64,000 nt of DNA from Viridothelium virens (Eukaryota > Ascomycota > Dothideomycetes > Trypetheliales > Trypetheliaceae), in the NCBI GenBank assembly GCA_010094025.1, contig ML991781.1:124001-188000 (forward strand), read 5' to 3'. Position 1 is the first letter of the stretch; every line of letters starts with the position of its first letter. This document shows positions 23,733 to 35,021 of the stretch, piece by piece. The notes beneath the pieces are model-generated. The model was not told the origin of the DNA. It worked only from the letters and a program-made list of their open reading frames with translations, and ran no database searches. Position numbers and translations under genes: made by a program.

Positions 23733-24825
23733 TTAGTACGAATAGAGCACTTTTGGGCAGAAGAATATAACATGCAACGCACCGAAGGAGTCTGCAGCGT
23801 CGAAAGCATCGGCTGCATCCAATGTTGCCACTCGGTACCATCCGTTTGGCTCGCCCTCATTGCCTCCTGGTATATCTGGTACGCGTTAACTATGACTCTA
23901 TGAGACGGAAATGTGGCGTGTCGAGCGCATACTTATAACTTTTGTAAGATGACAGAACTGTTATCCTCATGAGTATGGTAGCTTCAGAGATTATTCTCAT
24001 CAACTCACTTCATGAAATAGGGTAAGACTTAGTAGGTCATCCATGTCCACTAAAGTATCCTTGGTGAAATCTTCCCTCTCGGGATAAGCGCTGAGCAAGG
24101 CCGGCGCAGGCAGTGAAAAAGTTCTATCGCATACCTGTGAAAGTAAGGGTACTATTAATCAAGTCACGAGATTGAATCATTGAAGACCTACTGTGATGAC
24201 CTCTCTATCGGGATTCTGATCTGTAGCTTCGTCTGGGCGGTCTTTGTATTTGTATGTCTGAGCCAAAGTTTCGACAGGATCCTGACATCCTCTAGAACCT
24301 ATTCTGCGAAATGCTTGATTTAGATGATCCCAGTAATGTGCTTGATCGAATGGTCTTTTGGGATTCTTGTTTTTTTTTTGCCAGCACCTGGGACGTCGGG
24401 TGCACGTTGCCAACGCTTCCCATCACCAGGTTTATCATCTGTGGCATCGTTATCACAGTAGATACGTACGTCGGAAGATTTTCTGTCATTCGTCTGTGTC
24501 ATTGCAGAGATTGTATGAAAAGCAGCTGGGAAAAATTGAGTATGGGCGGCAAAGTAACGGTCAGAGCTCCTTCCTCATGCTTACCCATGACTTTGTTGTA
24601 TGTACCCTGATTTGATTTATCCACCTTGAAAATCTGCTTGAATGCACTTGCCATGACTTGATTATTGCTGTCACTTAGTCTTGAACTACCTTCTGACCCC
24701 ATTGATTTGACTTCTTGAATGACAGCATCGGTAATCTTCCCCGAACAAGTAGGGTCCAGATAAAGTGTTAAGGCTTGACAATGGAAATTAATACATAGCC
24801 ACAGAAAGGTATACGTTACGATCAT
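23733..24825 (-). pseudogene. Secreted zinc metalloprotease-like gene, frameshifted at an A10 run
   Basis: Five exons can be traced: 24585-24825, 24192-24525, 24009-24134, 23933-23957 and 23733-23875. The product would have a signal peptide (IVTYTFLWLCINFHCQA), then LYLDPTC, SSDVRIYCDND, a WDHLNQAF/GCQDPVETLAQTYKY block, VITVCDRTF and, across an intron, LFHEFCHL. The last contains HEFCH, a zinc-binding HExxH motif. The end is GWYRVATLDAADAF then ADSFG. This resembles fungal secreted metalloprotease-like proteins. The frame changes inside exon 2 at a run of ten A on the coding strand (10 T at 24370-24379). One more A, or two fewer, would keep the frame; no intron of suitable size does so. It may be a real lesion, strain variation, slippage or a sequencing error. 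Exon 4 is only 25 nt, so the model needs transcripts. Confidence 0.6.
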
Positions 24826-26343
24826 AGTAGAATATAAGCAAACACGGAAAGTCTTCAGTCAGAAGAGAAAGACGAAATATGTAGTGGGAGATAGCCAGCT
24901 TTCTCCCAAGAATACAGAGATACGAAACAACGAAATGGGCAAATCGGCCAAAAGCAAGTAGATATTATATCTACAGAGCCTGCGCCTTGTTCGCACTAGA
25001 CATACTTGGGATGTCAACGTTGCAAGCAGCGTCATTCCACTTACTTCGAACTGGTAGGCACTGTTGCTGATCGCGAACTGGCCAGAAAGCAGATAATTCA
25101 GCTACTCAAAGTCAACGTCTGTGACGAAAGACTCTTGGCGAAAGCACAAGATTCTCAGGGTGAGAAACTCTATGAAAACACATCATGCGGCCATTCAGCA
25201 GTGACGTATCCTTTCATGATATCATTCCTACAGAGAGCCGTGGCACGGTGGGAGTACGATGTAGTCGGACGACAGTGAGAAGGTCGTCTGCAGTTGGCAG
25301 CTTGTGTGTGCCTCATGAGAAGATAGATTAAGAGATCAAGTTCATACGCAGCTGAATGGCTGTTATGGAGCCGCAACACTGGCAGCAATTACACAGCCGA
25401 GTTGATTGGTAGAGCCTTGATTTAAAGGTGAGATCACATTGCATATTGTTGGAGCCAATGAGTATCGAGACAAGACTTGAAATCAGTAGATTGATGGTGA
25501 AGTAAGCAACGTCGCTTCAGTAGTCTTGTGAGAGATCAAAATCCAACTTTCGTGCCACAACGTGTATCGTACGCCCCTTCATTGCGACAGAGTTGAAGCA
25601 CCGCAAGTTGAAGATATCATTCTAACTGTGCCGTGCCGACCCGAGCCGATGCATCACGACACACTGGCAGAGTAGAGGTACTGTACGACTAAAGTATAAT
25701 CTCCGATCAACGCACCATCAATCGAGACAAGTATCTACCCTCGTCCATCAAGCTAAGTCTAGCTCCTTGACTTCACGTCTGAACCTTCCTCACAGATTGA
25801 AAGGATCATCTGCCCAAGTCCGTGCCGCAGATAGACGAGGTCAGCTTGATTTGCTCGGAGGTTAGGGTAGCTCATCACAAGCTTTCCAAGCTGACCTTTT
25901 CTTCAGCTCCCAAAGTAGCCTTGCCGAGCTTAAGTGAAGCAGACCAATATCCTCGAACTTTGGCTGATCTTGTGGGGCCATTACGTTGTGGCTTCTCACA
26001 GACCTTGCTCTTGAATACGCGCAACACCCTACGATCATCTCAAGTGGGGCGGGACATATGACGCATTTTTCACACAGTTCTCTAACTATTCAGTGTGCGA
26101 GGCGCGAGGCAAAGAAGAGGCCAAGTGTTTGAATTTGTCTTGGGCATATTAAGTTTTGGGCTCTCGTCTCCCTCCATCATGGAGGTAGCTAGTTGGCCCC
26201 TACATAAGGAACGTTTCCTACGCTCTTCTCCTACAACGACCTATGATTACAGGCACCGTACTTTCCATTCGGTTCAATATCCTCTTCTGGGCAGGACACA
26301 GAAGGACAATTCTAGCGAAAAACTTCTTTTGACAAGCCTTATC
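24826..26343. other. Long intergenic region
   Basis: About 1.5 kb between two divergent secreted-protein genes. Short ORFs on both strands show no domain. I see no transposon remnant or RNA gene. Confidence 0.45.
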
Positions 26344-28604
26344 ATGCATGTTTTACGTGTGCTTCAGGTTGTGTTAGCAGCAGAAGTTGCCACGGCCCTG
26401 GTCTCGTCCCCAGCGGCCTTTCTAGTCCCAGGTGCCCTAGTAAGGTCACCGCCGGCTGTCACACATTTTGCTCGCGCCGATTGCCTCTCTTTCAGGGCCC
26501 TAAGTAACAGCAATGCAAACGAAACAGAGAGTACGGGAAACGATCGCGATATCTTATTTAGTGGCAATAGGAATGGCACACTCAGCGAGAAAGCTTTTCG
26601 GAGCTCTGCCCAACATGGCTTAATGGGCTGTCCGGAAATGTTCAAAGAGCCTTTGCTGCCGTATTCAGTATGCGGTAGCGAGTTGAAACGGTCTCCAGGA
26701 AAATGCGCAGATCCGAACGGCTCGGGGTGGATTTGTCAATGTAGGGCTGTCACTTGGATGAACGATGTATTCCATGTTGTTTAGGACAACAGCAGTGACT
26801 AACGACAATGCTAGGTATCGATAAAGGGCCAAATGGTTTGGCGACATCACTAGTAACGGCAACGGCCAGTCAACAAACTGCAACTGGCACCTTTGAACTA
26901 GACACCATGACTGAATATGGAAGTCTGAGACAGAGCATTACCATCAGCACGACGGCAACAGTAACTACGACCGGTGACACGGGTTTGGAGACTGTTGCTG
27001 TCGTTGTTCTTGCCGGAGGTGTTTCATGGTTTCTAGCTGGTGCGTATCCAAAAATATCTTCTTGCTGAAAGAGAAACGGTCTCATTACTGACACCTATAA
27101 AGATGCTTCAGGAGGCGCTGCTGCTGTTGCCGCTCTCGAGGCTCCAGCAGACGCTCCGAATCACGAAGACGACAGAAACTGCCCTGACCCTAAGGATAAA
27201 TGCAAGAATTGTGGTGGCGAGGAACAAATGTGTACAACGGGGAAGGACGCCTGGTGTAAGTCGCTGCTCCGTCCTTTCGATGCTTTGAAAAGTACTTTGG
27301 CATGGTCTAACATCTAAAAGGCGCCCGTGAGGCTGACAACTGCCCGGCAGAAGGCAGTAAAGAACAGCCAGAATGCATAGATGACGCGTGCGAAGGCAAA
27401 GATGAAAAATGCATGACCGGAGAAAATGAAGAGTGTGACTGTAAGAAACCACAATGCCCAGATCTCAGGAAGTACTCTTTCTGGTGCAGCGAATGTGGAG
27501 GCAAGGATTCTGATGGAAAGTGTAGAGGAGTGAGTGATTTCCTCATCGTCTTTAGTCGAATCGACACTAATGAAATATCTTTAATAGGATCCTGAGGAGG
27601 ACTATAACTTCCAAGGGTGTGAGTGCCGCGACGAACCTGACTGGAGCTTAGGCCCACCACCACTGCGAAGGCCCAATGCTTTAAAACATTGGTTAGCACG
27701 TGCAAAATTACATCCACCATCACCCTCGCCTCCATCACCCTCACCACAAGCTGAATGCGACCTGAGCGGAAGCTCGCAAGTTCCGTATAACGTCTTCTCC
27801 CCTGGTGTGTACTCCATTTTCTGCAACACCATCAATGGCGGCGATAGGAGCAAAGCCTTTACCCAGACAGTGGACAGCCACGGAAAAGTCATCCAGGGCA
27901 CTTCGAAGGAAAAGCGTGATGTCTCAAGGCGGACACCGCCACCCAATCCTGAAACCTACAATGCTTACAACTTCACGCTCAGCTGTAGCGGAGGCGACGA
28001 GTCCTGTCCAAGTAACTACCCCGATACTTTCTACAACATAGCAGAAGGTCCTTGCGGTCATGTCGCTGGCGAACAGAACATCATGGCCCCGACTGCCACC
28101 CTCGATACTGGCTGTGGCATGTATTCCTGCAATATCAGTGCTCCTGCCTCCGTTCCCTCTCCACCAGCCCCCCAACCATCACTGGACTGCCACCAGGGAA
28201 ACGTTCCATTAGGATACCAGCAGCTCAGCCGGGACGCAGCCAGCGACATGACTAATCTCATCTGCACCGAGCTTGTCGACAACAAGGTCGTGCTCTCGCA
28301 ATCCGGAAGCTTGATGCCACCCGCATCCATGTTCGAAATTTTCGAGAAGAGCGGTAAAGACATTGCGGCGAACGGCGCTACGCTGGTCATCAACCCACAC
28401 TGGGCTCTTGGGGGATGTCAGAGCGAGAACAAGCCCCAGGACGTAGACTTCGGGTCCATGCAGGTGAGCGACTGTGTCAGGTATTTCATGACCGCCATCG
28501 ATGGCTGCCCGGAATTTTCGAATTCTGGCGGAGGCGAGTTCTGGAAATGGGGCGGAACAAGTCATGCCGCATACGCATTTTGGTCGGTGCAAGCGTCAGC
28601 GTAA
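26344..28604 (+). CDS. Secreted cysteine-rich protein of unknown function
   Basis: Five exons (26344-26740, 26815-27039, 27103-27255, 27321-27529, 27588-28604) give 666 residues with consistent phases. The N-terminus looks like a signal peptide (VLRVLQVVLAAEVATALV). A Thr-rich stretch (TISTTATVTTTGDTG) leads to a hydrophobic segment (VAVVVLAGGVSWFLAG). Next comes a region of many Cys pairs (CPDPKDKCKNCGG, CDCKKPQC, CSECGGKDSDGKC, GCECRD), then a Pro/Ser spacer (PPSPSPPSPSP). The C-terminal half is Cys-rich and may be a compact extracellular domain. I do not recognise the family. The first intron donor (GTAGGG, 26741) is weaker than the others; the remaining introns fit well. A cell-surface or secreted role is inferred from the signal peptide and cysteines alone. 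Confidence 0.65.
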
Positions 28605-29039
28605 AGGCCCCTCAGACGGTGCATTGCAATTTAACCTTCTAATTCGAGGGATTAGCTAGTCTATCAGCGATCTGATTTTTTATTTTGAAGAGCAGCCCTA
28701 GGACTAGCTTCTCAGCTTTTCTCTAGCTGCCCGCAGTAAAGGTATATAAAGCCAAGAGTCATTGTGATCCTAAACCACACCTTCGACTGAGCCTCATTCG
28801 ATAATCGAGATATTCCAACAACATGGTTAAAGGGCTTCCTTATCGACTAAGACTCAAACATTCATGTCTGATAGGCCAAAAACGCTGCTCGTTGGTGCCC
28901 GGATCCTGTTTTCTCCAATTTCTTGCGCCAAATTTTTCTTCCTCCCGTGAAAGTTACCCACTTCCTAGATGATCGTACCAGCCGATCGTTGTTGATACGC
29001 CAGCGTAGGGTACTATGAAATAAAAAGCATCCCTCATTC
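28605..29039. other. Intergenic region with an orphan TATA box
   Basis: About 435 bp between convergent genes. A TATATAAA at 28743-28750 is followed by a CA-rich leader and an ATG at 28823 opening a 49-codon ORF (to 28972). The ORF has no signal peptide or known domain, so I do not call it a gene. Confidence 0.4.
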
Positions 29040-31924
29040 TCAGATCCACGACTCAGCTTCGTGTCCAGGCCGAAGAGCAGGATGTATCATGCGTAGACTG
29101 GGTGGAAGAGCCTCGGAAGAAGCGACAGCAGAGGACACAATAGAGGCAGCGTATGGAGGATCACGTTGTGCATAAGAAGAATTGAAGGAAATGGTAGAAA
29201 GCAGATCTGAAGTAGAATTCAGGCGAGATTGTAAAATGGTGTCGGATTCAGTGAATTTCATTAGCTCGATGAGCCACGCCCGATTGCCCCGTATCCACTG
29301 ATCGTCATACAGAGATAGGGTCGGCTTAGACCCTTGCTTTATTTGAGAGGATTTCGAAAGACCTTCAGCTGTGCGCTTGTCCCTAATTTCAGGGCTGCGG
29401 GCTGGCGCTCCTCTGATTGTCGATGCTTCCGAGTTCTCCGACGCGTGCGAAGCAATCGATATTTGAGAGTTCATCGAGATACGTGAATTCCTTAACGCCC
29501 GAGATATTGTTGACGTTCGCGAGTCCCTTGTGCTATAGGTCGAAGCCACGGATGGACGAACGTATGGATGTCGGATAGACTGCGCAGCTGAAATGCGTGC
29601 CATTTGCTCAGGAGGCCGCTGTGCAAGAATTTCTACGCTCTTGATACGAACCTCTCGTGAATCGTTCAATGGGCTCTCTGAATGAGTCTTTAGAGCATGC
29701 GCTTCGCTTTCTCCATCAAGCAAAGGCTTTGACTCAATTGGTAGAGACGGTTTCCGTTTTGCCGTCTTGTTCGCTTTGGTCCGTTTGGGCCAGAATCGAG
29801 TACCGTTCCAAGGCAAGTGCTTCTCCTCTTCTGGAAATGGGGGTAGCTCTATTGTAGGCTCACGCTCATCAGCTCCTCGCGGAACAAGCTTCGGCTGCAC
29901 CTCCTTCTCTGCCGGAAATGGCGGCAGTTCTATTGTAGGCTCGCGCTCATCCGCTCCGCGAGGAATGAGCTTCGGCTTCTGCCGCTGCTGGCCAGCTCCC
30001 TCGCCATCCTCTGATGGCGTCAATGGTGGAGAAGGTGGAAGCTCGAGGGTAGGTTCTCTTTCATTTGCTCCTCGAGGTATGAGTTTTGGCTTCCGATTCC
30101 GGACTATCCCGGTTGTACCATTCGAGAGTTTGGCGGCAACCTTGGCATTCGCGATTACATCAGAAAGATTCTGCTGCCGATTGTACGAGAAGTTGATGGG
30201 TGTTTGTTTGAGTAAAGCATCCTTAACAGGGTCTCCTAGAGCTTGCCCTGGAGAAGTCATCGTATTGTTCTCCATCCGATCGCACGTTGAGACACCGGTG
30301 ATCTCTGACTTTGGCGTCCGCACTGAGCGATCCATGGAACCTTTGCCCACTGACACAGTGTCATCTTGATACAATTCTGTGAGCAGAGCTTCATAAGCTT
30401 CTGCCTCATCCTCTCGATTATCCGATCGGCATATGCATACGAGGACGTGTAGACTCTCTGAGCAACCTTCGGCGTGACCAATTTTCCTAAAGGCTTTCAA
30501 GGCTCGGCGAGCATGCGGAAACGCTTCAACGTATCCATGGTTAGCAAGGAGTACCCGGGCTAATAAAAGGACATCTGCTATTAAGGAGCTGTCGTCCTTA
30601 GAACAAAACCGTTCTTTGACCGCCATTTTCTTCATGAGCATGGACTGAGCGTCTCCCCATTGCGAATTATTGCAGTAGATGCTGACAAGCAGTTCCATGG
30701 CCTGGATCTCTAAGCTTCGACTTTCCACAAATTTATCGCTCACCACAATGCTGTTAGTGTTTGACAAACGCGTTCCCGATAAACGAGCTAAACAACTCTT
30801 GAGGTAGCGCTCTGCTCTCGATTGTTCTAGAGGGGCTCCTGTTCCAGCCAATAAAATCTTTCGGGCTTTATTCAATAGAACGGTCGTGATTTCCGCCTCC
30901 AGGTCATCATCCGAGTCAGGGTAATCGACTGGCTCGCTCTCAAATGGGGGAACGCTTGCCAAAGACCTCATCTCCTGCAGCGAACTACCATGTCCATCCT
31001 CTTGGCCGGTAACTGAGTCGATGTATCGCTGAAGCATCACCATTGACCTCCTGGGAAAGAGATCGCCAAGGTCAGAATCTGCAGCAGGCATACTCGCTCT
31101 CGCACCAGGATCTGACCCCAGCTTCGAGGATGCAGATGAGACGACAGTAACGGCTGAGTGAATGCAATCCCGGAGAATACACATTGCTACCATTTGACTT
31201 TCGTCCTGCCATTGGCTATCCCTCTGACTCACCTTAGGCGCTTGACTTGCTATCATGTTATGCAGCGTTTCAATTCGTTTATTCAGGATGGTTGCAACGC
31301 GACGTACTTCCTCGTGGAGATTGTTCACGCTCGGAAGAATTAAGTCAGTGGTTTGCTTCTGCGAGACTTGTGTCCATCTGAAACAGGTGTCAGCCAGTAA
31401 ATCGCTCTTGCTCTTCAGGATGTTATAAGGTAGGGAACGTTGGCGGCTGTAGCGATACGGAAATCAAGGATTCTAAATGAGACTCACAAGATCACGGTTT
31501 GAAGTGAGAGCTGTAGGGCATCCCGATAAGACTGCACGTGTTCCCGAAACAAGCCAATCCTGTCAGCCGCGGCGTTGAGGCGTAGCTGTTTTATTGGTGT
31601 ATCGAGAAGCCTGCTCGTTTTGTTGATGTCTCGAAGACAACCACGAAGTTGCGCAAGGGTCTCTTTGCCATTTTCTAATGCTCGAGAGATGTTTTGCCAA
31701 TGGTTGCCGATCTGGTCAGTACCAACTCCTGCGGTGATACCTTCAAAAGTGGCTCGCATCGAGGTAAGGACGAGCGTGAGAGCCTCGACGTCCTGCAATA
31801 AGCCATTCAACTTGTCTTTGACGATTGAGACGCTATCGCCGAATGCTTTGAGTTCGACAGTAATACTGTAAGCTGACTTTAGGAGCGCACCGACGCCGGT
31901 GGCGATAGTGACGGGGTCGAGCAT
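29040..31924 (-). CDS. PigL_N-type protein with triplicated C-terminal motif
   Basis: Two exons, 31488-31924 and 29040-31377 (110-nt intron), give 924 residues; an upstream ATG at 31972 is also possible. The N-terminus (MLDPVTIATGVGALLKSAYS, then DVEALTLVLTSMR) matches the helical fungal domain PF17111 (PigL_N), common at the head of NLR-like and ankyrin proteins. The middle (about residues 340-440) has repeat-like helices rich in Ala and Leu. No NACHT or kinase domain is visible. A disordered tail carries three near-identical copies of RGADEREPTIELPPFP and a Ser/Arg-rich stretch (SRTSTISRALRNSRISMNSQ). A role in signalling or self-recognition is a guess from the N-terminal domain. The substrate or partner is unknown. 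Confidence 0.72.
29831..30095 (-). repeat. Three tandem copies of a 21-residue coding motif
   Basis: Copies lie at about 30035-30092, 29913-29977 and 29831-29896. Their consensus is PKLIPRG, then A(N/D)EREPT, then (L/I)ELPP(S/F)P. Separators differ in length and sequence, while the motif is conserved at residue level with synonymous changes. Confidence 0.8.
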
Positions 31925-33725
31925 GCTGGGTGGTGGCTCAGAATAACACTGTATAGCTGCGATGGTACCCAACTACGGCATCTGATGAGGACACACAGTT
32001 TGCTTGTTGGTACCTTCAAACTTTGAAGCAGAAAACGTGGATAATGCTCTGACCACCGGTTGAGTAAGAAACGTGAAAGGAAACAGTGCTTGGTATTGAA
32101 AATGGGAGAAGCCCGGAAGCGAAGACGGAAGGCTTGCAATCGCCCCACAGAATTCATGCCTGACGTATGTGGGATGATTTTACCTCTTCTAGCTGTAGCC
32201 AAGCCACCGACAAGGCGCAATCACCCGCATGCAGTTGATATCATGTGTTTAAGATATCAGTGAGGCTCTCTGCCACCCCATTCGGCACCCTTACGGTTCC
32301 CTCATGCGCATTTATTGAGGTGTGCCGAGTATCCTGATCGTGGTCCAATCGATTTCACCATAACTCATCTAGTCAGAAGGTCTAGGCAGACTGGAATGGA
32401 CCGAGTAACCTGGACGATGGCAGGTATCGTCCGATTGCGTTATCATCCGTATCGTAAACAGCCGTGTAGGCAACGAGGGGCCGCTCGGGCGTCACATTGC
32501 CTTGTTTACATGAGGGATTCATTGGATTCTGGCCCATCCGGCAAGACGTGGCATCGACGCATATTCCAATTCGGATCCATCTTACATACCGAGCTTTTGC
32601 GTAACCCCTCAACGTAAAATCGAAAAGTTCCTCGAACTCCTCCGCATAGGTTGTGCCGAGCGCGCAGGAATAGTCTAGCTAGACATGCTGACGCCTTGGT
32701 GAGGCTGACGAGGAGCGAAAGCTGGTTCGGTCTTGGAGGAGTCGTTGGGCAGGGAAGCGAGACCTGGCCCAGGTTTTGACGCTCAGCCACTTATTGTTAC
32801 CTCATCAGTAGCGGCCTCTTGACGCCGATCAATACAAGCGACGTCAAGCCTTCACCTCTGCACCTCTTGCCGCCCTACCCCCACTTCCCCACAGCCACTG
32901 CAGTCCCTCGGCTTTGTCTTAGTGCACGGTCCAAAGCCAGACTCGTTGATTGAGGGATTTACAGGGCTTGGTTCATGCATCTTATCACTTGCATTCGATC
33001 TAGCATGCTGGATATATCGCAGCACGCTTTTCTGGGCAAAACCGGGCCAGAGTATGCCCGCATTCGCGATGATCGAGTCGTCTACCAGCACCACACCTGG
33101 TCCGTTATGGTCTGCAGAGGTGATCTTCGCTGTTGGGAACTCTGGAGGCTCGCGATTGGGGGCGAAAACGCATGTTTTGTTGTAGATCGAAAGACAGAAG
33201 AAGTTACTGGAATACGTCCGGTAATAGTTCCTCAAGCAAAGGTCGTTGTGCTAAATTATCGCCATTGCTGTGCTTAACAATCGTCACAAAAGCTACAAAG
33301 TATTATTTCTCGATGCATATAGACCTGGTAAGCCACATAAAAATTGGTGAAAAAGAAGACGATTTCCAGTAATGCTACGGCCAACTTTTGCTGCTTTATC
33401 AGGCACCCTGTACTCCTTACACAATTCCAACACGTCTTGCAGTGTGGAGGTATCTGATAAATGTTCAAGACCACTAAAGCTTTCCATTGTCGATGGTGAG
33501 CATTTCTAAAACGGAGTGTGCCTCATTGTTTGGACATCCCAGGGCTGTGCCAAAGCGCGATGGTCTCACGTAAAGACTTCCTAATCATTCTCAATGAATT
33601 AGGAGTACGGGTAAATTATTTGGTGCTTTGTATACACGACTCAACCCGTTTGCTATTCATGAATAATTTCACTGCCAAATTTCTTTCCGGATACCTCGGA
33701 ACTCACCCTTTGATATCTACGAGCG
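31925..33725. other. Gene-poor region with unassigned ORFs
   Basis: About 1.8 kb upstream of the PigL_N gene. ORFs of 60-127 codons exist on both strands. A minus-strand stretch (33293-33487, starting MESFSGLEHLSDTSTLQDV) looks more protein-like than the rest, and another open stretch lies at 32852-33235. I could not join them into a gene. They may be relics of a decayed gene. Confidence 0.35.
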
Positions 33726-35021
33726 CTATCTTCTCGCAATATCCCTCCCTCCTAGCCAAATAAAAGCCCAACTAATCAAAATCATTGCCCTCCTCCGCCA
33801 ACTCCTCGTCCACCCCAAACTCCCACTCCTCCACGCCAACCACGCACTATTCCCCTTCCACTCCTGCCTTCCCCCAATAATCCCATCCCGCTGCCCCAGA
33901 TACGCCAGCAACGCCCGCTGCTTATACACAAACGGCTGCGGCTGGATCTGCGTCCCATCACCGTCCGCCCCCGCGCCCGTTCTCCCCTTCTTATTCAACA
34001 CCGCCACCAGATACTCCGCCTTCTGCAACGCCACCTCCGCCAACGTCGGCAAGCTCTCCCCCTCCACATCCGCCGCATCCCCCAACGCATACGCGCCCTC
34101 AATCACGCTCCCATCAGGCCTCAGCACGCGCAGCTGGCGATCCGTCAGGATGCGGGGCATCCCCTTCTCAGGCTTCTTGACAGGCAGCTTCTCGACCAGC
34201 GGATGCACGCCGTTGCCAGTCGCCCACACGAGCATGCCGAAGGGCAGGCGACCGTGCTCCTTCGTGTGGATGGCGTCGCTGTCGACGCGCGTGATGTGTG
34301 ACCCTGTCGCGATGCGCACGCCGGGCTTGCTGCCCAGCGACTCCATCGCGTATTCCGAGAGGCTGGTGTCGAAGGTGCCGAGCAGCTTGTCCGCGACGTC
34401 GTGGATCGTGATGGTGAGCTTGCCGTCGAGGTGCGCGTACAGGTGGCGCATTTCTTCTTGCCAGAGGTCGAAGAGCTCGGCGGCGGCTTCGATGCCGATG
34501 GCGCCGCCGCCGACGATGCGGATGGAGAGGAGGTCGCGCTGGGCTTGCTCGGAGGTGTTGGGGAGGGAGGCCATGTCGAGGACTTCGAGGAGGCGTTGTT
34601 GGATCAGGCGTGCGTCGTTGGTGGTTTTGAGGAAGTAGGCGTGTTCTTTGGCTCCCGGGGTTCCGAAGGTTTGGATGTCGCAGCCGGGAGCGATGGCGAT
34701 TTCATCGTAGGAGACGTCAAAGTGGGATTCTTTTTCTTCCGGGAGAGTAGAGTAGGCTTTGCATGATATAATGCGCTTTTGGAGATCGATGTTTTCGGCG
34801 GTAGCTTTGTAGTACTTGACAGAAGTTCTGGACTTCCTCCGGATTGGTTCTTCGGCAAGGCGAAAGTTGAAGAGGCCACATGCGGCGCTGGCGAGGAGTG
34901 GAGTGTATTGGATGGTACGGATGGGGGAGATAACTACGATGTTGTAGAGAGCTGGTGAAACTTTTTGTGAAAGAGTGTAGCCCGCCCAGCCCGAGCCAAT
35001 GATGGCCAACGTTTTTGACAT
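33726..35021 (-). CDS. Type II NADH dehydrogenase-like pyridine nucleotide oxidoreductase
   Basis: A single exon of 431 residues; the Met at 35021 is preferred over an upstream one at 35042 because the FAD motif IIGSGWAGYTLS follows directly. The second dinucleotide-binding motif IVGGGAIGIEAAAEL is near residue 165 and binds NAD(P)H. ATGNGVHPL and ALGDAADVE (the second FAD contact) are also present. The C-terminus SAWLAWRSGSLGWTRSW then GGRDIARR matches the membrane-associating tail of alternative NADH dehydrogenases. Such enzymes pass electrons from NADH to quinone without pumping protons, at the mitochondrial inner membrane. No clear targeting peptide is visible, so an external or other membrane location is possible. 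The middle of the gene is GC-rich. Confidence 0.8.
   Translation of the reverse strand: MSKTLAIIGSGWAGYTLSQKVSPALYNIVVISPIRTIQYTPLLASAACGLFNFRLAEEPIRRKSRTSVKYYKATAENIDLQKRIISCKAYSTLPEEKESHFDVSYDEIAIAPGCDIQTFGTPGAKEHAYFLKTTNDARLIQQRLLEVLDMASLPNTSEQAQRDLLSIRIVGGGAIGIEAAAELFDLWQEEMRHLYAHLDGKLTITIHDVADKLLGTFDTSLSEYAMESLGSKPGVRIATGSHITRVDSDAIHTKEHGRLPFGMLVWATGNGVHPLVEKLPVKKPEKGMPRILTDRQLRVLRPDGSVIEGAYALGDAADVEGESLPTLAEVALQKAEYLVAVLNKKGRTGAGADGDGTQIQPQPFVYKQRALLAYLGQRDGIIGGRQEWKGNSAWLAWRSGSLGWTRSWRRRAMILISWAFIWLGGRDIARR

Noticed and set aside
23451-23903. 150-codon plus-strand ORF with a hydrophobic head
   Set aside because: It is mostly antisense to the last exons of the metalloprotease-like gene and has no recognisable domain.
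29767-30369. 200-codon plus-strand ORF with Ser/Gly repeats
   Set aside because: The repeats are the antisense of the triplicated motif in the PigL_N protein.
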